Of a stretch of 64,000 nucleotides of DNA, positions 31,800 to 41,600 are shown piece after piece. The notes beneath the pieces were generated by a model. The model was given only the letters and a program-made list of their open reading frames with translations, made no database searches and was not told the DNA's origin. The DNA lies in NCBI GenBank assembly GCA_029851415.1, contig CM056744.1:60041797-60105796 (forward strand), read 5' to 3'. The stretch is from Eretmocerus hayati (Eukaryota; Arthropoda; Insecta; Hymenoptera; Aphelinidae). The stretch's first letter is position 1; each line of letters starts with the position of its first letter. The position numbers and the translations under genes are program-made.

Positions 31800-34379
31800 C
31801 TATATAAAGCCCAGATTGGACACATAGACGGCGACATAACAAGAACAGCGATTAGTTTTACATTGATTGGTTGCGGGTTTGCAATTACACTTCATGACTC
31901 CTTGACCTCCTGATTTGGATTGCTTAATGGCAGCCTCTCTTAAACTTAATGAAATCTCTAGTGGCACGTCGTCAATCGATATGGGACCGTTGTCTACTTG
32001 ATTCAAATCACATCTCGGATACCAGCCCTGCAGCAATCCGTCTTTAGTCCCAATTTGATAAACACCATGTTGGATATCAATGACAATTCCAAATATTCGA
32101 GAAAAGTCGAAGGGCCCTCTGTCAACGGTAGGTACAGTAACTGTGACAAGGTCATTGATATTCAGTGGCGGAAATTTTTCCATTGAGAAATTCCTCATTT
32201 TTTCAGCTGCTACTTTTTGTCTTTCAAAACAGTCATCTTGTGCTTGGATCAGAGCCAGCCCTCGAGCGCATAGAGAGCAAATCAAAGCATTTTCTGGATT
32301 TGAAGTGGCACAATCGTTATGAAATCTCAAATCACACTTGTTGCATATCACAGTATTGTGATACTCGAGTGCTTTCTCACATATACTACACTCGTTGTTG
32401 ATGACATCAACCATTTGGTCATCATTGCTGGTCTTGGAAGAGCTGGATTCGTAAAAACATAGTCGATATAAAACAGGATCAGAATATAATGGGGAAGTTA
32501 TGAGAGTCGTCTAGTCACCTTTCTTGAACCGAATTGCTCATCTCGGAATCGATTGTTGATGTTGGTGGACAAGTACTCGATCTAAGAGAGTTGCAATATT
32601 TTTCAGTCAATGAGAGAAGGGAGAGAATAGAAAGTTTATGTAAGAATATGGGAAAATGAGTCACCTTTCAGCATTTGCTCTACTTTTTTCATGACCATCA
32701 TGCAATTGTGATGATTCGAGTGTATACGTCCTAGCATCTGCATCGTTAGTCTCGCATGCATGGTCTGACTGATCTCCACTGACATGCACCCTATAAAAAT
32801 GATTTAAAAAGTTATTATGAGCGTTGAAGCCATACTATGCAAGAATGACAACGTTTTTTTCTGCACTTGAGCAATTACCTCTCGTTCATTGAATTCTCAT
32901 TTTCAACAACATCAATCGCAGATGGTGCTTCTAAGTATTCACTGTAAATGAAATAAAGTATTATATGATTGACAATATATAAACTCAAAATCGCAGTAAC
33001 GTCTTTGTTTTTCCTTCGAAATCTGATTCGGTGACATTGTCATCTACGGTCTCAATTCCGAGAGCACGTTCCAATTCTTCCTCAGTCTCAATATTTGCAA
33101 TGACTTGAGCAGGTAGATTCAAGTATGTCAATCCGTATTTGATTGGACCAAAAACGGCTTCATACGGACTTCTGTTAATGATTCGATGTAATGAAGTATT
33201 TTTCTGCCACTTTCATGAAACAGAATCGGATACTAGTATATTATGATACAAGGGCGCAAATGATGGTTTTCGCACTTCGAGTGACTTTTTTAGGCCCGAG
33301 CCGCAGGCGAGGGTCTAAATAGTCACGAGAAAGCGAAAACCATTGCGCCCGAGTGTCATACTATGGTTTTTGATCTTCTGTGAGCGAATGAAAAGTGAAA
33401 AACAGTGTGCAAATGACTCATTTGCGCACAGACGATCAAAAAAATGGTTAACGAATTAGAGCGTCTACGCGCATGTGAATATGATTTATGTATCATATAT
33501 TTAACAGCTGTATTTGTTTACCTGTACTTCGAGACAGCCTCGAGACCAGTTATTCGAGTGTTTATCAATCCAAACGCTAAGCATCTTCTTAATATCAGAA
33601 TTGGCTCTCTCCACGCTACCTTGCGTCTGAGGATGGCGTGGTCTTCCATGGACGATTTTACACTCTGGCCAAAGAGCTATCAACGCTTTTATTACTGCTG
33701 CAACGAATTCTCGCCCATTGTCACTTTGGAGAATGAAAGGTGCGCCAAATATGAAGAAAACCTCGTACAAAACATAAGCGACACCATTTGCATGGTTTGA
33801 TTTTAACGGCCGAAGCTGCACAAATTTCGTCGCGTGATCTTGTATTACCAACACATGAGTAAATTCACCATCAGGACATGACTGGTAATCTATGAGATCA
33901 ATTTGACATCTACTGTTGAACCCATGAGACACTATGGGCTTTGTGACAACGCCTTTCACCGGCGCACTTTTTTTACGAGCACAGGTTGGACAAGCCGAAA
34001 CGAAAATTTCCACCGCTTCCCTTGGAATTCGGCACCTAGATTTTAAATAATACAATACTCTGTCACGCCCTCCATGACCGGTCCTCAAATGAGCTTCCAC
34101 TAGCTTATCGTAATATTCTTCTGAGGATATCACATGCACCATAGTATCACTGCCTTCTTGTCTTTTCATTATCACTTGACACTGTCCACCTATCTGAAGC
34201 AGCTCATATTTCTTCAAATAGTAATACTTAGCATGATTATTTGAATTAGCTTTGAGGATTTCTATCACTTTTGCTATTTGTTCACGATTCCACATACAAG
34301 TATTATTTTTCTTCCTTTCGATGGCGGCTGCCAAAGATCGATTGTAATCATCCTCACTTATAACCGCGTCACCGTTCAT
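31800..34379 (-). pseudogene. Ginger transposase, truncated copy
   Basis: Exon 1 (33522-34379) and exon 2 (33013-33203) match the intact copy with only a few substitutions (for example D26 to N). The exon 2 donor, GGGTAATAAAG in the other copy, reads GGAAAAACAAAG here, so the GT is lost and read-through meets a stop soon after. Exon 6 (frame 31800-32414) keeps the PHD-like finger but ends NRCSC and then runs 12 residues into the neighbouring TIR, removing most of the CXC-like module. The DDE residues remain. Not expected to make a full transposase. Confidence 0.85.
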
Positions 34380-34652
34380 GATGAAACCCGTATTCCAACT
34401 GACACGATCGAAAATTTTGAATCAATCAGCTCTGGGCGATTCTGTGTTTACAAATTAAACACATCGCCCAAGCAGCCGCGGGCATTGTATAGAATCCCCG
34501 GGTAATCTATAGAATGCCCGTTTGAAGGCAGGCAATATGTTCGATGAACGCTCATTGAACACATTACCCGGCATTGTATAGAACGCCCGGGGATTCTATA
34601 GATTCCCCGGGCGTTCTATATAAAGCCCAGATTGGACACATTGACGGCGACA
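31837..34652 (-). mobile_element. Ginger transposon, second copy, inverted and truncated
   Basis: Inverted relative to the copy at 28745-31836 and almost identical to it. Its outer TIR (about 34456-34652) is complete and ends GACGGCGACA, followed by TAGC. The inner end breaks within exon 6 at about 31838-31850, directly against the other copy's TIR, so the 3' coding end, UTR and inner TIR are missing. A ~208-bp palindromic insertion lies in intron 1. It could move only as part of the composite unit using the two outer TIRs. Confidence 0.88.
33234..33441. mobile_element. Palindromic insertion in intron 1 of the truncated Ginger copy (~208 bp)
   Basis: It is absent from the equivalent point of the intact copy (GGATAC|AAATGG). 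Two adjacent palindromes make it up: GGGCGCAAATGATGGTTTTCGC against GCGAAAACCATTGCGCCCG, and TTTTGATCTTCTGTG against CACAGACGATCAAAA. Since the Ginger copies are ~99% alike, this insertion or rearrangement is young. Family unknown. Confidence 0.8.
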
Positions 34653-34708
34653 TAGCTATAGCGACTCACACTCCAAGTACGCCTGTTGCAACTTCCCTCC
34701 TAACCTTA

Positions 34709-35161
34709 AATCACATGAAAATTCAGCCTCTAACGCTTTCGGGGTGCCTACTGAGATGACACATCTACGGGATCTTTTCGGGACTCATTTTTGGGTACAA
34801 TAAATCGCCCTGAAAGAACTCGGACCACATGGTCTCAACGTGAAATTGTCTGAACTCTCAAAATTTTCGATGTAGAATTCCGTTTGAGGTGAACCCGAGG
34901 TGCTACATTCAATTCTTTGCCAGAAAATACGATTTTTCACATTCAAAATTGCAAAAAATTGAATGTAGAACCTCGGGTTCGCTTCAAGCGAGATTTTTCA
35001 TCGCATATTTTGGAAGTTCAGACAATTTTACGTTGAAACCATGTGATCCGAATTTTTGAAGGGCAATTTTGTTCTCAAAAATGAATCCCGAAAAGATCTC
35101 GTGAATGTGTCCTCTCAGCAGGCGCCCCGAAAGCGTTGAAGAGCTGAATTCTCATGTGATT
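34709..35161. mobile_element. Fold-back MITE (~453 bp)
   Basis: AATCACATGAAAATTCAGCC...CGCTTTCGGGGTGCCTACTG at the left is mirrored by CAGGCGCCCCGAAAGCG...GAATTCTCATGTGATT at the right. The arms extend almost to the centre near 34945. No ORF. Target duplication not resolved. Confidence 0.75.
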
Positions 35162-35322
35162 CTGATTTGATATAATTGATCGTTGCAGATCCCGTTTCAG
35201 TGCATGGATTTCAACTCTGCGGGTGGTCATTCAATGGAGTATTTTGTCAGCTTTCCATTGGAAATGGCGCCAAATAACTACATTTGTGCGCATGCGCAGG
35301 AAATCGTCTTTATCTGAAAACT

Positions 35323-36031
35323 TGTAAGCGTGCATATTGCCCGAATAATGCAAGCTTGCATAATAAGATTCTCCTCACCTGATTTTGGGGAATATTTGAT
35401 CGAAATCGTAATTTATCGTATCTATATATATATATGTCTATATCTCTATATGGACCTATTTATGGTATAATATACGAAGGGATATTATCAGAATAATCAA
35501 CTCTGCATTTCTATTTCACTGTAGGATGCTCTTCGCATCCTTCGATTAATTTATTAATAATAATAATAATAAACCAAAATACTCATATCGCGCACGCGAT
35601 GGCCCGCAGTCATTCTTCCTCGCAAATCTCGATCATACTTATCGCACGGGAAAGAGAGAGAGAGAATCCGGCGGGAGCCGATCTAGAGAGAGAACCACTT
35701 ACAGATTTGTCCTGAAGAAGCTGGTCGCCTAGAGGCTCGTCTCGCACCCGGTTCGCCTGTGCTGGTCGCCTAGAGTACGCCGCAAAGTAATCAGGCCCGG
35801 TCGGGTCGACGCCATCTCCTCGCACTTAGGTATATATGTACATAGCTCGACTTTATTGGTCTTCGCGCGCGTGACCTTCCGCAATCGCGATCCGTCGCAA
35901 GCTAAAAGTGTGGTTCCTCTCTCTGGCAGCTCTTTGCCGTTTTCTCCCTCTTTTCCTCAAAACTCTCGCCTAAAGTGTCATCGTATGTGTGTCGTGTTCG
36001 CACGATGTGATGGTCAATTTGCACCGTCACA
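35323..36031 (-). repeat. 3' LTR of the Gypsy element (709 bp)
   Basis: On the minus strand it starts TGTGACGGTG right after the G-run and ends GCACGCTTACA at 35323. The last ~115 bases are nearly identical to 45142-45255. It holds an AATAAA-like word (minus strand near 35552), (AAT)n and short (TA)n tracts. It is the only complete LTR. Confidence 0.9.
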
Positions 36032-36050
36032 GGCCCCCCCCCCCCCCGAA
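36032..36050 (-). other. Polypurine tract of the Gypsy element
   Basis: The plus strand reads GGCCCCCCC...CCGAAAG; on the element's strand this is a run of about 14 G followed by CC, directly before the TGTGACGG start of the 3' LTR. That is where the plus-strand primer for reverse transcription is expected. An almost pure G-run is unusual, since most tracts mix A and G. Confidence 0.7.
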
Positions 36051-36746
36051 AGGGTCGAAACCCCGTTGAAGATCCGAAAAAAAAACCCACACATACCTGC
36101 ACTCAACAGAATGTACATTGAATTTCGCGTAATTCGTGTTTAAATTCATGGCCATCGCAGTGCTGAAAATTCAAAATAATCTCATGTTTCACAACAAAAT
36201 AATGATTTCTTCCGTTTTCTTCTTTCCTGTAAAATAATAATTCAAAAATATTCACCTTCAATATATATACATGGGTATGCTTTTCACCACTCAAAATATA
36301 GGTTAGTTTGCAATTTTCCTTCTTTTCACTGCACTGCACTGGTGTTAGTACACTCTCACTTTCTGTGATTCTATTCTAGTCATTACCAAATTCTTTTATC
36401 AAAAATAATAATTCAAATATCAAAATCACATCCATTTTCTTACATTTATCTAGTCAACAATGTGATTCTCTCTCTTTAATATTGCTTCAAAAAAAAAAAA
36501 TGTTCTCTCTCTCTTCCGCACGCTACCTATCGTCTAGCAGACGAAAATGTGGTTTACGCACGCAACTAATTTTGTAGGCCGGTAACCTGAACGAAAAGGA
36601 GAATCCTCAAAAAAAACTAAACGCCCGAAGGGCTTGAAAGTGTCTGCAAAAACCTACGCTCGCTCAGCCGCCGTGCCGTTGCTGCCATGCTGCTTTCGCC
36701 GCTCGCTGCACTTCTGCTCTCTCTTCAAAATAATTGTTGCTCTGGA

Positions 36747-38663
36747 TTACTGCGCTGCGGTATTGCTGCTGTGGCAAGGCCACTGCTGCCTTGCTGAGCG
36801 TCGTCTGCTGCTGTATGTTGATGAGGCCGGAGGGAGAGAGAGCGGCTGTTCTGGCTCTCGCCAGTCAGCTGACTGTAGCTGTCTGTCTTCTCTCTCTTTC
36901 TCCGTCTCTCTCGCTCCCTCATCCTCCTGGATGGTATGCAGCTGCTGCTGCCGGCTTTCTGCTTGCGGCGTCTGCTGCACCGCACAGGGAACTTGTTCTG
37001 CCTGGCTCTCATTGCGTTGCGTATGCAACACAAGTCTGTGTTGCACAGGCAGAAGTTCCTGTGCACTGGGTGTAGCAGCCGCTGCTGCTGGTCGCCGTAT
37101 TGGCGAATGTGAAGGGGAACCTGCCGGGAGTTCGTAACGTTGCTGCTGCAACGATCTTGACGAACGTTGCCTTGGCAGGACCGCCTCGTTGCTGTCCTTT
37201 CTTCCGTCGTCTGCTGGCTGCTGGGCATTAGGCTGCGGCGTTGATTGTTGTGCCCCGGGGATGTCTGGTGATGCTGCTGCTCTTTCACTCGCGCACTTTA
37301 TTGATGCACTATTGCATAAACTCTGCAATTCTTGTCGCACCGAGTGCATCGATATTGTGTGCGGGTTATTCACTGTTGTTGTTGCTGCATGAGTTGGCAG
37401 CTCCCATACACCCGCGTCTAGTCGCAACAATCTCGCGCGCTCTTCTGCTCGCTGTTGCGCTGGCGTCGGTAAGGTTGGGTCTATTGCACCTGATGTTGGT
37501 GTGCATCGGTGCGTGCGTGTGTGTGTGAGGATAAGCTTTCTCCTCTCATCTCTCTCGCGCGCGATGATTGATTGCAGCTTGCGCACTTCAGCAACGTGTC
37601 GCAGCCGTTCTTCACGAATTTTTTCTTTGCTCTCTTGAAGAGCTGCTCTGCGCTCCTGCAGATCTGTCGCCTGCTGCTCCAATTCGCTGCGCCTTCTCTC
37701 CTCGTTGTAATAGTCTTCCTCAACTTTTTCAAGAGCTCTTGGTAGCTCTTGTTTAAAAGTTCTGAGGAAGATTATGCGCTCCTCCTCATCTCGGCGCCTC
37801 ATGTCTCGCCGGTGTAGCTCTCGCCGATGCCGGCACTCTGCTTCGTGGAGTAGCTGGCTTCGTTGCGAGTCAAGTTTTGCGCGCGAGCGCAAGCCATGCT
37901 CCTTCACCTGCGCGTCTAGGAATGCTAGGTGGGCTTGCTTGCGGCTTTGGCGCGCTTGATTTTGTTCTTCTAAGAACGCCGGGCTCGGTGTTGTTTTTGC
38001 TGCTTGCTGCGAAGCTCTCTCTCTCGCCTCTCTCTCTTTCTCTGCGGCGTCTTCGTGCTGCCATGCGATGCGTTGTGCCCTGAGCTCTGACATTAATTTT
38101 GTCTTTGCTCGGGCCCGGCGCCTTGCCTCGTAGTCGCTGATGTCTTGCGCTGTCACCTCCTGGTGATGACGGTGAGGGGGTCTCGGGGGGCGTCTGAGCA
38201 TCGCAGGTGCTCTGGGCATCACGGCGGTTGCTGCAAGACGGCGGAGAATATCTGAGCTCGCGCTCGAATTATTTTGTGGCTCGCGCCACGTGGGGTTTGC
38301 ATAATGTCTTGTTGCACTCGCGCACATTTCTCTCGCGCGCGGGGCACTTGCACTGTTCACTCCGCTGGCGCGGGCACTCACTGTTTGTGTTCTTTCGAGC
38401 CGGATTTGCTCCTTGTTTGTAGCACTCGCGGAAACGGGATTTGGCTCACTCGCGCACTGATAAGCGTCCTGTGGGTTATTTTCGGTTCCCGGGTGCTGCT
38501 TCATGGGTTTGCTGGCGCGCTTACCCATCTTTCGCCACTGGTGCAGGCTTGCTCCGATTTGAAGCGCGCGTTCTCGCCCTTGTATGTGGGCCCTTGACAG
38601 GTTGGCTGCGTTCGCCCTCGCTGTCGCTCGCGCACTGCTGGGATTTTGAAAAGTCCGGAGCAC
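36747..38663 (-). CDS. Third ORF of the Gypsy element: 638-aa coiled-coil protein, function unknown
   Basis: An uninterrupted 638-codon frame occupies the place where env lies in errantiviruses. It overlaps the end of pol by 143 nt in a different frame (+1 offset). The protein is rich in Arg, Ala, Gln, Glu and Ser. About residues 170-380 form a charged heptad-like region (DEEERIIFLRTFKQELPRAL, then EERRRSELEQQATDLQERRA), a predicted long coiled coil. The N- and C-terminal thirds are low-complexity, the latter Gln/Ser/Pro-rich with CAG-type codons. I see no signal peptide, transmembrane segment or fusion peptide, so it is not a typical envelope. The shared intact state of pol suggests it was maintained with the element. 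It might be expressed from a spliced or frameshifted mRNA. Function not inferred. Confidence 0.65.
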   Translation of the reverse strand: MLRTFQNPSSARATARANAANLSRAHIQGRERALQIGASLHQWRKMGKRASKPMKQHPGTENNPQDAYQCASEPNPVSASATNKEQIRLERTQTVSARASGVNSASAPRAREMCASATRHYANPTWREPQNNSSASSDILRRLAATAVMPRAPAMLRRPPRPPHRHHQEVTAQDISDYEARRRARAKTKLMSELRAQRIAWQHEDAAEKEREARERASQQAAKTTPSPAFLEEQNQARQSRKQAHLAFLDAQVKEHGLRSRAKLDSQRSQLLHEAECRHRRELHRRDMRRRDEEERIIFLRTFKQELPRALEKVEEDYYNEERRRSELEQQATDLQERRAALQESKEKIREERLRHVAEVRKLQSIIARERDERRKLILTHTRTHRCTPTSGAIDPTLPTPAQQRAEERARLLRLDAGVWELPTHAATTTVNNPHTISMHSVRQELQSLCNSASIKCASERAAASPDIPGAQQSTPQPNAQQPADDGRKDSNEAVLPRQRSSRSLQQQRYELPAGSPSHSPIRRPAAAAATPSAQELLPVQHRLVLHTQRNESQAEQVPCAVQQTPQAESRQQQLHTIQEDEGARETEKEREDRQLQSADWREPEQPLSLPPASSTYSSRRRSARQQWPCHSSNTAAQ

Positions 38664-41600
38664 GTTGCGCGGGGGAAGGGGTCGCGCTGCTGCTGTCGCC
38701 CGTACTTATAGGCTCGGGTGGTGTCTTCTTCTTCGGTGGTCTGCCTCTCTTTCTTTTCGGCTTTTCTTCGGTCTTCTTTTCTTCGATCGATGAATTTTGC
38801 CGCTGTTGACTTGTGGCTGAGCGAGTATCTATATTTACAATTCTAAAATCTTTTGCATGATGTGAACCATCGATTCTGATTCCATCTTTTTCTACCCTAT
38901 ACACATTTTCGCCTAGCTTTTCGCAAATGATATACGGGCCATCGAATTTTTCGGATAGTTTACCGGAAATTTGTTTCGAAGCTGACGAAAGCACTCTGTT
39001 ACGCATGTATACTCTGTCGCCAATTTTAAATTCTTTCACGCGTTTCCCTTGATTGAAATATGACATTTGTTTCTCTTTCGCGGATTCAATATTCTTCAAA
39101 GCGCTGTCGTGAACCTCGGGTAATAAACGCATACGTTTTGACCATTCTTCTAGCGCTTCTTCGTTTGATATGCTGCGGTTTTCGTCGACTTTCGCCTCGG
39201 AATTTTCTATATCAGATAAATCATTCTTACTGCTACTACTCCTTTTTTCTGACTCCGAAAGTTTCTTATTTAATTCATCGCTATTTTCTGACTCATCTAA
39301 CTTTTCTAAATTTTGCACACATGCTTTTTGTGACGCGTTCTCACTGAATTCTCTAAATGTGTTTGAAATTATCTCTACATTACGTTTCCATAATCTTGGT
39401 TGTTCCAATTCTCGCCCATACATCAAGAATGCAGGTGATTTCTTTGTCACTGAATGGACGCTTGAGTTATGGGCAAATTGGAACTGTGGGATATACTTAT
39501 CCCATTCTTTGTGCTTTTCAGCAAACATTGCTATCATTGTTTTGATATCCTTATTTACACGTTCCGTTGGATTGCTGGCCGGCTGATATACAGGCGTTAG
39601 CTCATGTTCTATACCGTTGCTTGCTAAAAATTCATCGAGCACTTCATTTTTGAACTCGCGACCGTTGTCGGATAAAAATATTTCTGGGGTGCCATGGTTC
39701 ATACATAACACGTTTTCTACTGCGTTTTTCACTGCTTTCGCTGTTTTCTTTCGCAACGGTACACACATGATATAACGCGTGAATACATCCACCATAATGA
39801 GAAGATATTCAAAGCCATTCTTGCTTTTTATGAATTCTCCCATTAGATCTGCGCAAACCATTTTCATTGGTCTATCGATATTTCTAGTACCCATAAGACC
39901 TATTTGACCTTCTTGCTCTACTTTATACAGTTGACATTTTTCGCAGCTTTTCACATAATTGGCTACGTCGGCATAAATACCGGGCCAGTAATATGTTCTA
40001 GCTATGCGTTTGTATGTCTTATCTTCACCCTGATGGCCTGCCGTCGGCTCGTCGTGACTTTCTTTAAAAATTTGCTCTCGCCTTTCAGCTGGTATAACCA
40101 ACTTCCAGGCGTCTAAATCTGTCATAATTTCATTCAATTCAGGATCTGGTCTGTACTTATAAATTCTACCATCCACTACTTTCCAATCTCTATACCTACG
40201 TGGATGCTTCAAAATTTGATGCAATCTTTTCGTGTACCATTTATCTGACGTTTTCTCTAGAATTTTGACTGACGCAATTTCTATTGCTTGATCCTCAAAC
40301 ATTCTAGAGAGCGAGTCTGGCACGACGTTCAATTTACCCTTCTTGTGGACGACCTTGAACTGGTAGCTTGCAAGTTGATGGGCCCATCTAGCTACGCGTC
40401 CTACGGGATTTTTCATATTAAATAGCCATTGAAGCGCGCTGTGGTCGCAATATACGGTGAAGTCTTTGCCTTCAATGTATGGACGACAGCGTTCAATTGC
40501 ATATTTTATCGCGAGAGCCTCTTTTTCTGTAACTGAGAATCGCCTTTCGTTATCTCTTAATGCTCTACTAACATGACAAATTACTCTTTCCTCGTCGCCA
40601 ACTTTTTGCGTAAGCATTGCGCCAATCCCCGTGTCACACGCATCTGTATGCAAACAGTAACTGGCACCTGGAATAGGCATAGACAACACTGGTGCATTCG
40701 TGAGGCAATCTTTGAGGGTTGTGAAAGCCTTTTCTTGCTCCTCTTTCCATTCAAATTTTACATTTTTTCTCAATAATCTATTAATTGGCTCTACTATACT
40801 TGCATAATTCTCAATGAATTTACTGTGCCATGAGACCATACCAGTGAATTGTTTTATCTGTCTAACATTTTTAGGCCTTGGATAATTTCTAATAGCTTCC
40901 GTTTTTGCCGGGTCTACACGCATTCCGTTCTGATCAATAATGAAGCCTAAATATTTGACTTCGTCTACACAAAATTTACTTTTCTCTCGATTAATTGTAA
41001 GGCCCGCAGCTGTGATTCTTTTTAATAGTATATCTAATAACTCTAAATGTTTTTCAAACGTCTCCGTTATAAGCACAATATCGTCCAGATAAGCATACGC
41101 ATAAGGCTCTAAATCGCCTATTATTGAATCTAAAAGTCTTTGGAAGCATGCTCCAGAGTTAGCACTGCCCATAGGCATTCTTTTATAGCACCAGTGCCCT
41201 CTACCGGGTACTGTGGAAGCTGTAATGTTTCTTGAGACTTTCTTAACTTTTATTTGGAAAAACGCCATTGATAAGTCTATCGTGGTGATATATCTTGCGT
41301 TTCTCAATTTCTTTAAAATTGTCTCCATGTAAGGAGTGGGATATGCGTCTTTTTCTGACAACGAGTTTGGAACACGCATATCTACCACCATTCGATAGCC
41401 TCCATTAGCTTTCTTGACTAAAAATGCTGGGTTATTCCACGGGCTGTTACATCTCTCTACTACGTCCGCATCTATCATTTTCTGCAGCTCGTCATGCATC
41501 GCTTTTTCCATCTTATCAGAAAGGGGGAAATAACGTTGCTTGACTGGGCGTGCGCTACTTCTCAACTTGATTTCATATTCGACTAAATCCGTAGCCTTCA

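Larger units (their letters stand above)
28745..31836 (+). mobile_element. Ginger-type DNA transposon, complete copy (3,092 bp)
   Basis: Terminal inverted repeats of ~195 bp (28745-28940 and 31640-31836) begin TGTCGCCGTC, fitting the TGTNR ends of Ginger elements. The TIRs contain internal palindromes (GAACGCCCGGGGAATCTATA... mirrored) and a TATA-like CTTTATATAG. Inside is a six-exon transposase gene. The left flank is TAGC; the right flank runs straight into an inverted truncated copy, and TAGC reappears after that copy at 34653, so the pair probably sits as one unit in a single 4-bp target duplication. Ginger elements are DNA transposons with a Gypsy-like integrase. Confidence 0.88.

Noticed and set aside
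36634..38809. Several long plus-strand ORFs (up to 167 codons) opposite the third Gypsy ORF
   Set aside because: They are antisense shadows of a GC-rich, CAG/CTG-biased coding region; only the minus-strand frame is long and continuous.
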